Shown here piece after piece: positions 54,879 through 63,944 of a stretch of DNA of 64,000 bases. The translations under genes were made by a program, and so were the position numbers. Position 1 is the first letter of the stretch, and each line of letters begins with the position of its first letter. The notes beneath the pieces are model-generated. The model saw only the letters and a program-made list of their open reading frames with translations, made no database searches and had not been told where the DNA came from. Source of the DNA: CAZBSE01 sp964561115 (lineage in GTDB: Bacteria; Actinomycetota; Humimicrobiia; Humimicrobiales; Humimicrobiaceae); contig CAZLOE010000003.1 in the NCBI GenBank assembly GCA_964561115.1, forward strand, positions 11,441 through 75,440. The letters run 5' to 3'.

Positions 54879-55970
54879 TTATTTCCTGCTCTTAAAGATC
54901 CTGCTGATATTCTGTTTGTAAGGAGGGTAAATCAATTCTTTTTCAGTTATGATTGCAGTTATATTATTAGCTGGCGTTACATCAAAAGCCGGATTCTTTA
55001 CCGCCATAAATTCTGGAATAATAATTTTTCCCAGGACTTCCCTGACTTCCCTTTCATTTCTATGTTCTATAGGAATATTATCCCCGCTTTCCATTTTTAT
55101 ATCAACAGTTGAGATCGGAGCAGCAACATAGAAAGGTATTTTAAAATACTTTGCAAGTATAGACAAGCTTAAAGTCCCTATTTTATTGGCCGTATCACCG
55201 TTTGAAGCTATTCTGTCCGCACCGACCAGAACTGCATCGACCTCTCCCCTTGACATAAAATAACCTGCCATATTATCAGATATGATAAAAAAAGGTATCC
55301 TGTCCTGATGAAGTTCCCAGGAAGTAAGTCTTGCCCCCTGGAGGAACGGCCTGGTCTCACCCACGATGACATTTTCTATTTTTCCTTCTGCATTCAGGCT
55401 CCTTATTACTGCCAGCGCAGTACCATATCCTGAAGTCGCCAGCGCTCCAGCATTACAGTGGGTAAGAATTCTGATTTTTGCCTTGATCTTGGTGAAGATC
55501 TTCTTTCCGTTTTGCCCTATTTTATGGTTTATCTTCAGGTCCTGCTTTTCAATTTTTACTGCTTCTTCTATCAGCCTATCCCTGACTTTACCGATATCCA
55601 TATCAACTGTATTTTCAAGGACTTTTTTCATCCTGCCCAGGGCCCAGAATAAATTTACAGCTGTCGGCCTGGTTCCTGAAAGCAGCTTTATGCTATTATT
55701 TATATGCTCTACAAAATTTTGCTTATCTTCACCGTGTAATTCCAAAGCTGCAAGTGCGACACCGTAACCTGCTGCAACGCCGATTGCCGGTGCGCCCCTT
55801 ACTACCATTTCCCTGATAGCTTTGGCTACACTGGCAGCCGATCTGCAATCTACATAAACCTCTTCAAAAGGAAGCCTTCTCTGATCCAATAATTTTAAAA
55901 CAGATCCATCCCATATGAGGGTACATACCCTGCTTTCTTCTGGATTAAGACTCATGTCCCTATTTCCCAT
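54879..55970 (-). CDS. mtnA: S-methyl-5-thioribose-1-phosphate isomerase
   Basis: The 363-residue member of the MtnA/eIF2B-like family isomerises methylthioribose-1-P to methylthioribulose-1-P in methionine salvage. Diagnostic segments: RGAPAIGVAAGYG, SGTRPTAVNLFWAL, LTHCNAGALATSGYGTALAV (catalytic Cys) and VLVGADRIASNGDTANKIGT (catalytic Asp). Its start overlaps the ahcY stop by 19 nt, pairing methionine salvage with S-adenosylhomocysteine recycling. A ribose-1,5-bisphosphate isomerase role is less likely given this context. Confidence 0.92.
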   Translation of the reverse strand: MGNRDMSLNPEESRVCTLIWDGSVLKLLDQRRLPFEEVYVDCRSAASVAKAIREMVVRGAPAIGVAAGYGVALAALELHGEDKQNFVEHINNSIKLLSGTRPTAVNLFWALGRMKKVLENTVDMDIGKVRDRLIEEAVKIEKQDLKINHKIGQNGKKIFTKIKAKIRILTHCNAGALATSGYGTALAVIRSLNAEGKIENVIVGETRPFLQGARLTSWELHQDRIPFFIISDNMAGYFMSRGEVDAVLVGADRIASNGDTANKIGTLSLSILAKYFKIPFYVAAPISTVDIKMESGDNIPIEHRNEREVREVLGKIIIPEFMAVKNPAFDVTPANNITAIITEKELIYPPYKQNISRIFKSRK

Positions 55971-57208
55971 GAACTAAGATATTTCTCCTGCTCCGGTGTC
56001 AATTTATCTATCCTGATACCCATACTTTTTAGTTTCAACTCCGCTATTCTCTGGTCAATTTCTTCAGGTACCGGATAAACTTTTTTCGAAAGGTCTTTGT
56101 TGTTCTTTAGTATATATTCTACACTTAAAGCCTGATTCGCGAAACTCATATCCATAACACTGGCCGGATGTCCTTCTGCCGCGCTGAGATTTACGAGTCT
56201 TCCTTCAGCAAGTAAATATAACTTTCTCCCGTCTTTCATAAGATACTCTTCAACAAAGGGCCTGACTTTTCTTTTTGACCTGCTGTTTGCTTTCAGGTAT
56301 TTAAGGTCGATCTCAACATCAAAATGACCGGAGTTGGCAAGGATAGCATTATTCTTGCAGTTTTTTAAAATTTCCTTTCCTATGGCATTTTTATCACCGC
56401 TGACCGATAAGAAAATATCTCCTATTTTTGCCGCCTCGCTGGAATTCATTACATCAAATCCGTCCAATTTAGCCTCCAGAGCACGAATAGGGTCGACTTC
56501 CAGTATTACCACAGAAGCACCCATACCTTTCGCTCTCATAGCTACTCCTCTTCCGCACCAGCCGTATCCTGCAATTACAAATTTTTTACCGGCTAACAAA
56601 ATATTGGTCGCTCTTAAAATACCGTCAATAGTACTTTGACCGGTCCCATACCTGTTATCAAAATAATGCTTAGTCTTGGCATCATTTACAGCAATAATAG
56701 GATAATAAAGCACACCTTTTTTTTCCATGCTTTTAAGCCTTATTACCCCGGTTGTTGTTTCTTCCGTACCCCCGTATACACCCTTGAGCAGTTCCTTCCT
56801 GCTACTGTGGGTGGTTGAGATAAGGTCTGCCCCATCATCCATTGTGACCTGGGGCCTGGTATCAAGAACACTGTTTATATGTTTATAATAGGTCTTGTTA
56901 TCTTCACCCTTTATAGCGAATACACTGATCTTAAAGTCCTTGACAAGTGAAGCTGCTACATCATCCTGGGTACTTAATGGATTGGATGCACATAAAGATA
57001 CATCTGCTCCCCCTTCTTTCAAAGTGATCATAAGATTTGCCGTTTCTGACGTAACATGAAGGCAAGCTCCTACTGTAAGACTTCTAAGGGGTTTGTTTTT
57101 TGAAAAATTCTTTCTTATGCCCTTTAGGACCGGCATCTCTATAGCAGCCCATTCTATCTTGTTTTTACCCTCTTCTGCCAGATTAATATCTCTCAGATCA
57201 AAGTTCAT
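55952..57208 (-). CDS. ahcY: Adenosylhomocysteinase
   Basis: The 418-residue NAD-dependent enzyme splits S-adenosylhomocysteine to adenosine and homocysteine. Substrate-domain segments (GACLHVTSETANL, CASNPLSTQDDVAASL), YFDNRYGTGQSTIDGILR and the NAD-binding FVIAGYGWCGRGVAMRAKGMGA are complete. It is of the shorter type lacking the roughly 40-residue insertion of eukaryotic-like forms. It lies upstream of mtnA and 23 nt after the SIS-domain isomerase gene; that gap is too short for a SAH riboswitch. Confidence 0.97.
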   Translation of the reverse strand: MNFDLRDINLAEEGKNKIEWAAIEMPVLKGIRKNFSKNKPLRSLTVGACLHVTSETANLMITLKEGGADVSLCASNPLSTQDDVAASLVKDFKISVFAIKGEDNKTYYKHINSVLDTRPQVTMDDGADLISTTHSSRKELLKGVYGGTEETTTGVIRLKSMEKKGVLYYPIIAVNDAKTKHYFDNRYGTGQSTIDGILRATNILLAGKKFVIAGYGWCGRGVAMRAKGMGASVVILEVDPIRALEAKLDGFDVMNSSEAAKIGDIFLSVSGDKNAIGKEILKNCKNNAILANSGHFDVEIDLKYLKANSRSKRKVRPFVEEYLMKDGRKLYLLAEGRLVNLSAAEGHPASVMDMSFANQALSVEYILKNNKDLSKKVYPVPEEIDQRIAELKLKSMGIRIDKLTPEQEKYLSSWEIGT

Positions 57209-57231
57209 TAAAATTTTCCTTTCTATGCCCT

Positions 57232-58311
57232 TTATATTTTTTCATTTAGTTTTTTAAGCTCACTCTTAAGTATATCTATTTTTTCTACCGGACCGGGGTC
57301 AATGCCTGCCAGAATTGCCAGATAAACACTGGCTATATCTCCCAGGTACATGGAAGCTAATGCTTTTGCCAGTTTAGATCTTCCTTCCACCGATATTTCT
57401 ATAATATCACTCACATTTTTCCTGATCAGCTCCGAAGTCACCTCAATACGAGTTTTTACCCTTCTTTCCTCATCCTTATCCCGGAAGATCAGAAGTATAA
57501 ATTTGCTGGTTATTCCTTTTAGTCTTTCCCAGCCGACAGTTTCATTGTGATTAAGTTCCGGAAACTCATTGCACCAGCAGGGAGTCTTTGAGTTCTCATT
57601 AAATTCGCACTTTAATCTGTATGCAATTGCAGCCATCAGACCTGCTGTTCCGTATATTATAGGAAGGCGGTCTGATATTTTCAAAGCCAGTTTTTTTGCA
57701 GGATTTCTGTTAGTTTCTATTTCTCTTTTATAGAGAACTGCTTTTTCTTTTATTAAATCAAATGCCTCTTCTGTATCATTTGGATCTAAAGTTATGATAT
57801 TGAGCTTATCCAGTGCCAGATATGCAGGAATAAATAAATAACCGATCGCTCCCCTGGGCTGCAGCCCTGAAGGGATCTTTACTATTGCTTTACTATTATC
57901 CCTGGCAATATTTTCTATCTCTCCGCCTGAACAAACTGCAAGTATCCCGCATCCCCGCTCCAATGCCTGTCTGGCTGCAGAAATCGTCTCTTCGGTATTT
58001 CCCGAATAGCTTACTGCGACTGCCAGCCAATCGCGTTTTATAAAAGTAGGTAGATGGTATCCTTTTACAATCTCCACCGGTATACTGATATCATCTTCTA
58101 TCAGGGCTTTGATTATATCACCGGCAAATCCGGATCCTCCCATACCTAAAAAAGCAATGCCCCTAAATTCTTTTTGTTCCAACTGCTTAAGATCAGAATT
58201 TAAAACAATATCTCTTGCTTCAAGCAGCTGATAATAAAATTTTTCTTCCACTTCAAGCATATTCTGACTGTCTATTTCCTTTATTCTATTAAGATCATCT
58301 AAAATATTCAT
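57232..58311 (-). CDS. Bifunctional phosphoglucose/phosphomannose isomerase
   Basis: The 359-residue double-SIS-domain protein has the sugar-phosphate-binding segment GMGGSGFAGDI, the AVSYSGNTEETISAA loop and GYLFIPAYLALDKL. It also has the C-terminal histidine/glutamate region ELNHNETVGW typical of the bifunctional PGI/PMI family. It supplies fructose-6-P to mannose-6-P conversion for the GDP-mannose genes next to it. It starts 56 nt after the phosphomannomutase gene. Confidence 0.93.
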   Translation of the reverse strand: MNILDDLNRIKEIDSQNMLEVEEKFYYQLLEARDIVLNSDLKQLEQKEFRGIAFLGMGGSGFAGDIIKALIEDDISIPVEIVKGYHLPTFIKRDWLAVAVSYSGNTEETISAARQALERGCGILAVCSGGEIENIARDNSKAIVKIPSGLQPRGAIGYLFIPAYLALDKLNIITLDPNDTEEAFDLIKEKAVLYKREIETNRNPAKKLALKISDRLPIIYGTAGLMAAIAYRLKCEFNENSKTPCWCNEFPELNHNETVGWERLKGITSKFILLIFRDKDEERRVKTRIEVTSELIRKNVSDIIEISVEGRSKLAKALASMYLGDIASVYLAILAGIDPGPVEKIDILKSELKKLNEKI

Positions 58312-58367
58312 AACATCTAATCTCCCTATAACCTACCATTATTTATTTCTATAGATATTAAAATCCC

Positions 58368-59813
58368 TTAAAAAGCGCTTCCTAATACTTTTTTACCCAG
58401 TTCCTGAAGATGTTTTGCCTCTTTATCACTGCCGGCATCAGTATAAACACGTACCACTGCTTCCGTACCGGACAGCCTTATCATGATCCAGCTTCCGTTC
58501 TCCATTATATACTTGTACCCATCTAATGTGATGACCTTTTTGACTCCAGCCTCCCTTAATACCTTGGGGATGTCTTGTTCCAGCAGATTCTTTAGATTTT
58601 CCTTTTGATCCATATCAATCTCATAATCGACCCTATCAAAGACAAAATATCCGAACTCATTATAAATCTTTTCCAGTATCTGGTTTAATGTCATACCGGT
58701 ATCGCATATTATTTCAATAAGTTTTAGCCCCATAAACATCCCATCTCTTTCGGGTGTATCTCCCCCAGCCCAGAGACCTCCGCTTTCTTCACCGCCCATA
58801 ATGACTCCTCCTTTTAGGATTTCTTCTGCTATATACTTGAAACCTACCGGAGTAGTCTTTACTTCAAGATCATACTTTGAGCATATCCTATCCAGTACTG
58901 AAGAAAGATTAATAGATTTTACTACTTTTCCCTTCATCTTCTTCCTATCAGCTAAATACCACAGGACTATGGCAAAAAGATGATGCGAGCTGATATAATT
59001 ACCATCTTCCCCCAGGGCAGCAATTCTATCACCGTCACCATCGAGGCAAATAGCTAATTTATATTTCTTACTCAGCAGGGTACTCTTAGCTTCTGCAAGA
59101 TTATCTCCGATCGGCTCAGGACTTATACCGCCAAAGGAAGGGTTTATTTCTGAATGTATTTCGGTAACATTTTCAGGACTGAATTGCTGGATGATCTTTT
59201 TATATATTCCCTGTGCTGCGCCGTACATAGGTTCCAGCAGCAATTTAAAATCAAAATTCTTTATGATATCTGTATCTACCTTGCTTAAAAGATTCTGCTT
59301 ATAGCTGGGTAGAAAATCAATCCTTTCCACATCAGGCCTATCTGCTTCTTCAGGATATAGATATTTTTTATAACTTTCAGTATTTTTAATTACCTCACTT
59401 ACTTCCTTTTCCACATCTACTATTATATCCATGGTGGCAGATCCTCCAAACGGCCCTTTGATCTTATAACCATTATAATAATAAGGATTATGGCTTGCAG
59501 TAATCATAATCCCCAGATCGGCCTTTTTTTCAACTACAGCAAAAGAAAGGACCGGTGAGGTAATTATTTTATCGGAAAGATAGACTTTAATATTATTCAG
59601 TTTGAATATTTGTGCAGATTCTTCGGCAAACCGCTCTGAAAGAAACCTGGTATCGTAACCCACTACTATAAATGGTTTCCTGCTGCTCCCAACCTTTTTT
59701 TTAAGGTAATTACTTACTCCCTGGGATACGATCCTTACTCCCTCAAAAGTAAATTCATCAGCTATAACACCCCTCCAGCCGTCAGTCCCAAACTTTATTG
59801 ATATTTTCTTCAA
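58368..59813 (-). CDS. Phosphoglucomutase/phosphomannomutase
   Basis: The 481-residue alpha-D-phosphohexomutase has its phospho-serine loop in ITASHNPYYYNGYK (near 105), the metal loop in CLDGDGDRIA (near 260) and the sugar-specificity loop GGEESGGLW. A C-terminal phosphate-binding loop RLSGTEAVVRVY completes the four-domain set. The neighbouring isomerase and GDP-mannose genes favour mannose-6-P to mannose-1-P conversion. The related actinobacterial locus carries pmm and manA near ahcY in the same way. Confidence 0.93.
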   Translation of the reverse strand: MKKISIKFGTDGWRGVIADEFTFEGVRIVSQGVSNYLKKKVGSSRKPFIVVGYDTRFLSERFAEESAQIFKLNNIKVYLSDKIITSPVLSFAVVEKKADLGIMITASHNPYYYNGYKIKGPFGGSATMDIIVDVEKEVSEVIKNTESYKKYLYPEEADRPDVERIDFLPSYKQNLLSKVDTDIIKNFDFKLLLEPMYGAAQGIYKKIIQQFSPENVTEIHSEINPSFGGISPEPIGDNLAEAKSTLLSKKYKLAICLDGDGDRIAALGEDGNYISSHHLFAIVLWYLADRKKMKGKVVKSINLSSVLDRICSKYDLEVKTTPVGFKYIAEEILKGGVIMGGEESGGLWAGGDTPERDGMFMGLKLIEIICDTGMTLNQILEKIYNEFGYFVFDRVDYEIDMDQKENLKNLLEQDIPKVLREAGVKKVITLDGYKYIMENGSWIMIRLSGTEAVVRVYTDAGSDKEAKHLQELGKKVLGSAF

Positions 59814-59840
59814 TGCTATGACTTTCTTTTTTATTTAATA

Positions 59841-60806
59841 TTACATATGTTTTTTTAAATAATTATAGTCATATTCAACCATAATCTTCACTAATTGTTC
59901 AAAGCTGACCTTCTTCTTCCAGCCCAGTTTTTTCTTGGCTTTACTGGAATCACCGACCAAAAGATCTACATCAGCCGGACGGATATATTTTTTATCAACT
60001 TTTACGTATTTTGTCCAGTCAAGATCCAGACATTTAAAAGAAACTTCAACCCACTCTTTTACCGAATGCGCTTCTTCTGTGCTGATAACATAATCTTCGG
60101 GACTATCCTGCTTCAGCATCAACCACATTGCTTCAATATAATCTTTGGCATATCCCCAATCCCTTTTTGCATCTAAATTGCCCATATAAAGATCTTTAGC
60201 CAATCCTAATTTTATTTTTGCTGCATTATAAGTTACTTTTTTGGTAACGAACTCCAGGCCGCGCCTGGGGGATTCGTGATTAAAAAGTATACCACTGCAG
60301 GCAAACAGATCATAACTTTCCCTGTAATTTACAGTCATATAATGACCATAGACCTTTGCCACTCCGTAAGGGCTGCGGGGATAAAAGGGGGTGTTTTCAT
60401 CCTGGGGTACTTCTTTTGCTTTACCGAACATTTCCGAACTGGAAGCCTGGTAGAATTTTATATTCTTATCCATATGCCTTACAGCTTCCAGCATCCTGGT
60501 CACTCCCAACCCGGTAAATTCACCTGTCAATACCGGCTGCCTCCATGAGGTAGGCACAAATGACATGGCACCAAGATTGTATATCTCGTCTGGTCTTGAT
60601 TCTTTTACCGCATCTATTATGGATAACTGGTCCAGCAGATCAGCCTGGATAAATTTTAGCCTGTCTCTTATATGTTCTATTCTATTAAAATTTTCAACTG
60701 ATGAACGCCTTACCATTCCATAAACTTTATAACCCTTTCCAAGTAAAAATTCAGCAAGGTAAGACCCATCCTGACCGGTAATTCCGGTAATAAGTGCTCT
60801 CACCAT
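59841..60806 (-). CDS. gmd: GDP-mannose 4,6-dehydratase
   Basis: The 321-residue short-chain-dehydrogenase fold enzyme converts GDP-D-mannose to GDP-4-keto-6-deoxy-mannose. The N-terminal LITGITGQDGSYLAEFLL NADP loop, RRSSVENFNRI, the active-site segment SSSEMFG with YGVAK (YxxxK), NHESPRRGLEFVTKK and GNLDAKRDWGYAKDYIEAMW are all family-diagnostic. Length matches the short bacterial Gmd. It is followed (in the same locus) by a reductase and a nucleotidyltransferase. Confidence 0.97.
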   Translation of the reverse strand: MVRALITGITGQDGSYLAEFLLGKGYKVYGMVRRSSVENFNRIEHIRDRLKFIQADLLDQLSIIDAVKESRPDEIYNLGAMSFVPTSWRQPVLTGEFTGLGVTRMLEAVRHMDKNIKFYQASSSEMFGKAKEVPQDENTPFYPRSPYGVAKVYGHYMTVNYRESYDLFACSGILFNHESPRRGLEFVTKKVTYNAAKIKLGLAKDLYMGNLDAKRDWGYAKDYIEAMWLMLKQDSPEDYVISTEEAHSVKEWVEVSFKCLDLDWTKYVKVDKKYIRPADVDLLVGDSSKAKKKLGWKKKVSFEQLVKIMVEYDYNYLKKHM

Positions 60807-60851
60807 TATCTCCCCTCTTAAACTTTAAATAATTTATTGTGAAATTTAAAT

Positions 60852-61967
60852 TCAGAATTTAAGCTGTCCCCTGTTTATATGGGAATTCACACTGATTTTT
60901 ATACCATTTCTTAACACATTATCTTCTTCTATCCTGCTGTTGTCTCCTATAACAGAAAAATCTTCAATACTTACATTTCTGCCAATTTCTACATTATTTG
61001 ATACTATTGATGCTTTTATGAGGCAGCCTTTCCCTATTTTACAATCGTTGAAAATCACACTTTCAGAAATCTCAGCTCCTTCAGAGATCATGCAGTCATC
61101 TCCGATAACCGTTAGGGGCATTATCCTGGCTCCTTTTTCTATCCTGGTTCTTTTCCCGACGACCACCGGACCGGAGACAAAATTATTCTTTGAATATTTT
61201 GAATCCTTTCCTATATATATATTCTGCAGTACCTCCTTATATGGAAATTTAAAGCTTATTTTCTTGTTCAGAATATCATAGTGGGCTGCCAGATATTTCT
61301 GCGGAGTTCCTACATCTATCCAGTAAGAATCTGAGATATAACCATAAATCTTATATCCTTCACTCAGAGCAGTGGGGAAAAGCCCTCTTTCAAAAGAATA
61401 TTTGGCTCCTTCCGGTGCCAGTTTCATAACATCAGACTTAATAATATAAATGCCGGCATTTATCAGATTAGTAGTGATCTCATCCTGGCTCGGTTTTTCC
61501 AGGAATTGTTTCACCCTACCTTCCTCATCAACGGGTACCAGCCCGTAACTTGTCGGATCCTCAATAGCAGTCAGTGCGATTGTTATATCAGCATTTTTAC
61601 TTTTGTGGAAAGCAGCCATCTTTGTCAGGTCCAGTGAAGTAAGAATGTCGCCGTTAAATACCATAAAATGGTCACCCCCTAAATATTTTTCTACATTCCT
61701 CACACCTCCACAAGTTCCCAGAGGACCCTCTTCCCTGACATAAGTGAGTCTTAGTCCAAGATCACTGCCGTCCCCAAAATAGTCTTTAAAAATTTCCGGG
61801 AGATAGCAGGTAGAAAAAATTATATCTTTGATCTTATGAGACTTAAGCCATAAAATAAAATTTTCCATAAAAGGTCTGTTCACCAGCGGAAGCATAGGCT
61901 TTGGATTTAAAAAAGTAATCGGCCGCAGTCTGGTACCTTCTCCACCGACTAATATCACTGCTTTCAA
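60852..61967 (-). CDS. Sugar-1-phosphate nucleotidyltransferase (mannose-1-phosphate guanylyltransferase-like)
   Basis: The nucleotidyltransferase domain starts KAVILVGGEGTRLRPIT, then PKPMLPLVNRP, VFNGDILTSLDL and a C-terminal beta-helix (about 245-360). I use the TTG at 61967 just before this motif; GGGGAG lies upstream, though rather far. An ATT at 61973 is better spaced to that Shine-Dalgarno, so the same ATT-start question arises here. A longer frame to 62021 overlaps the reductase gene and adds non-conserved residues. It is a paralogue of the gene at 53735-54859; here, beside gmd, GDP-mannose synthesis is the likely role. Confidence 0.88.
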   Translation of the reverse strand: MKAVILVGGEGTRLRPITFLNPKPMLPLVNRPFMENFILWLKSHKIKDIIFSTCYLPEIFKDYFGDGSDLGLRLTYVREEGPLGTCGGVRNVEKYLGGDHFMVFNGDILTSLDLTKMAAFHKSKNADITIALTAIEDPTSYGLVPVDEEGRVKQFLEKPSQDEITTNLINAGIYIIKSDVMKLAPEGAKYSFERGLFPTALSEGYKIYGYISDSYWIDVGTPQKYLAAHYDILNKKISFKFPYKEVLQNIYIGKDSKYSKNNFVSGPVVVGKRTRIEKGARIMPLTVIGDDCMISEGAEISESVIFNDCKIGKGCLIKASIVSNNVEIGRNVSIEDFSVIGDNSRIEEDNVLRNGIKISVNSHINRGQLKF

Positions 61968-61990
61968 TTTAATTCGCTCTCCCCTCTGAT

Positions 61991-62956
61991 TTAAACCCGT
62001 GGCCCGACATTTTCCCTCCAATAATCAATTGTGTCCTTAAGTGACCTCTTAATAGAATACCTGGATTTCCAGCCGGTATGAGCTCTTAATTTACTATTAC
62101 TTCCGTAGGTGATTCCAACATCGATTGCCCTGAATTTACTTTTATCAATGTCTACCTTAATATCTGACCTTGTGCTTAATGATATAAGCATATCAAGTAA
62201 ATCTGATATTTTATACTTTTTACCGGAACAAACATTATAGATCTGTCCTTCTTTTCCCTTATTTACTATACAGTGATATGCACTGACAGCATCTCTTACA
62301 TCTAAAAAATCCCTTTGGGCTTTCAGATTGCCGACATTTATCACGGGTTCCTGAAGCCCTTTTTCTATCATAGCTATCTGCCTGGCAAAATCAGAACATA
62401 CAAACCTCTCGGACTGTCCCGGGCCTATATGATTAAATGACCTGCTGATGAACACCGGAAGCTGGTATGCATTATGATAGACAGAAGTGAAAAAATCCAG
62501 AGCCGATTTACTGATAGCATAAGGATTCTGGGGATAAATTTCAAAATTTTCCTCAATAGCCTTACCCCCAACATCGATTTCTCCATATTCCTCTGCAGTG
62601 CATACTACAAGAATCCTGCAGCCGGGACAGAAGAGTCTGAGACCTTCTAAAACATTAATGCCCCCAAAAACATTGATCCTGAAAGTCTCTACAGGATTTT
62701 CCCACGAATAGCTTACAGAACTCTGTGCCGCAAGGTGGTAGATCTGTTGTGGCTTGAATTTTTTAATAATATCAAAAACTGAATCTTTGTCCGTCAGATC
62801 AGCTTCCCATACTTCTATATCCTTAAAAGAACTATTTGAATTTAAATTTTTAAAGCTCTTGTCAACCCCCAGAATCTCATTATCTTGCTCTTTTTTTAAA
62901 TATTCTAAAAGGTGTCTTCCTACAAAGCCGGCTGCTCCTGTTATTAAAATTTTCAA
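61991..62956 (-). CDS. rmd: GDP-6-deoxy-D-mannose reductase-like NAD-dependent epimerase/dehydratase
   Basis: The 321-residue SDR has the glycine loop ITGAAGFVGRHLL, a catalytic YAISK (YxxxK), and the segment FNHIGPGQSERFVCSDFARQI followed by VGNLKAQRDFLDVRDAV. This long segment is typical of Rmd, which reduces GDP-4-keto-6-deoxymannose to GDP-D-rhamnose, rather than of GDP-fucose synthase. With Gmd next to it, a GDP-D-rhamnose pathway is the best reading; a GDP-talose or other epimerase variant cannot be excluded. Confidence 0.85.
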   Translation of the reverse strand: MKILITGAAGFVGRHLLEYLKKEQDNEILGVDKSFKNLNSNSSFKDIEVWEADLTDKDSVFDIIKKFKPQQIYHLAAQSSVSYSWENPVETFRINVFGGINVLEGLRLFCPGCRILVVCTAEEYGEIDVGGKAIEENFEIYPQNPYAISKSALDFFTSVYHNAYQLPVFISRSFNHIGPGQSERFVCSDFARQIAMIEKGLQEPVINVGNLKAQRDFLDVRDAVSAYHCIVNKGKEGQIYNVCSGKKYKISDLLDMLISLSTRSDIKVDIDKSKFRAIDVGITYGSNSKLRAHTGWKSRYSIKRSLKDTIDYWRENVGPRV

Positions 62957-63059
62957 AAATGTACTCTCCTGAATAACTATTTTAATTTAGCAATTATTTT
63001 AATATAAAATCTAAAATTTAAAAAACATAAAACCCGGCCAGATATCCTCAGTGCCGTCT

Positions 63060-63944
63060 TTATCTGGAAAAAATGCTTTTTATAACAGCAAGGAAAAACC
63101 TGAATCCCAGAAGCAGTAACAGCAGCGGTATCAAAATGATCTTCCAGCTCTTCTTATAGTTCTTCCAGAAAAAGTAAAATACACTTTTTTGCATTCTAAA
63201 ACTTGACCTGATCTTTCTGCCTCCGCTGCTGCCTCCTATATGATGCATGACTTCGGCATGAGGGCAGTAATATACCTTCCATTTCTTCTGCCACATCCTG
63301 TAGCAGATGTCCAGATCCTCCACATACATAAAATAATTTTCATCAAGCAGACCAGTTTCTTCTAAGGCTTCTCTCCTGACAATCATGCAGGAACCTGAAA
63401 CCCAATCTACTTTAAAAGCTCTATCCTTTTCTATATCGGCAAGCTTATACTTTCTTGAAAAAGGATTATGGGGAAAGATATTTGTAAGTACAGTATGAAC
63501 TGCAGCATCAAAAGCAGAAGGAAATCTCCTGCAGGACAGCTGTATTGTCCCATCAGTGTTGATTATCTTGGGTCCTGCTATTCCTACTTCAGGATTTTTT
63601 TCCATAAATGCCACTAAATTGTCCAGCGATTTCTTAAAAACACGGCAATCGCTGTTCATCAGAATCACATATTTTGAATTTGAGATTTCTATAGCTCTGT
63701 TATTGGCTGCAGCAAAACCGATATTTTTTTCATTTGAGATTATGGTGACTTCAGGATAATTATCCTTTACAAATTCAACAGTGCCGTCGCTGGAGGCATT
63801 ATCGGCTACTATAATCTCGCACCTTAGTTCAGGCGGATTTGCTGATATGGAATTCAGACACTCCTTTAAAAAAGAAAGACTGTTATAACTGACTATACTT
63901 ATTGCTAAATCTTTAATTTTTCTACCTTTCTTAAAATCCGTCAT
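63060..63944 (-). CDS. Family 2 glycosyltransferase, rhamnosyltransferase-like (WbbL type)
   Basis: The 294-residue GT-A glycosyltransferase begins LAISIVSYNSLSFLKECLNS, with the nucleotide-sugar site IIVADNASSDGTVEF and NIGFAAANNRAI. The DxD-like motif is MNSDCRVF, and acceptor-side segments are WVSGSCMIVRREAL and YVEDLDICYRMW. A C-terminal hydrophobic stretch (about 270-290) may anchor it. The pattern is that of WbbL-like rhamnosyltransferases, which fits the GDP-rhamnose genes that follow. Direct upstream sequence is cut by the window end. Confidence 0.88.
   Translation of the reverse strand: MTDFKKGRKIKDLAISIVSYNSLSFLKECLNSISANPPELRCEIIVADNASSDGTVEFVKDNYPEVTIISNEKNIGFAAANNRAIEISNSKYVILMNSDCRVFKKSLDNLVAFMEKNPEVGIAGPKIINTDGTIQLSCRRFPSAFDAAVHTVLTNIFPHNPFSRKYKLADIEKDRAFKVDWVSGSCMIVRREALEETGLLDENYFMYVEDLDICYRMWQKKWKVYYCPHAEVMHHIGGSSGGRKIRSSFRMQKSVFYFFWKNYKKSWKIILIPLLLLLLGFRFFLAVIKSIFSR

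Noticed and set aside
57209..57231. SAH riboswitch before ahcY
   Set aside because: Gap of 23 nt; too short.
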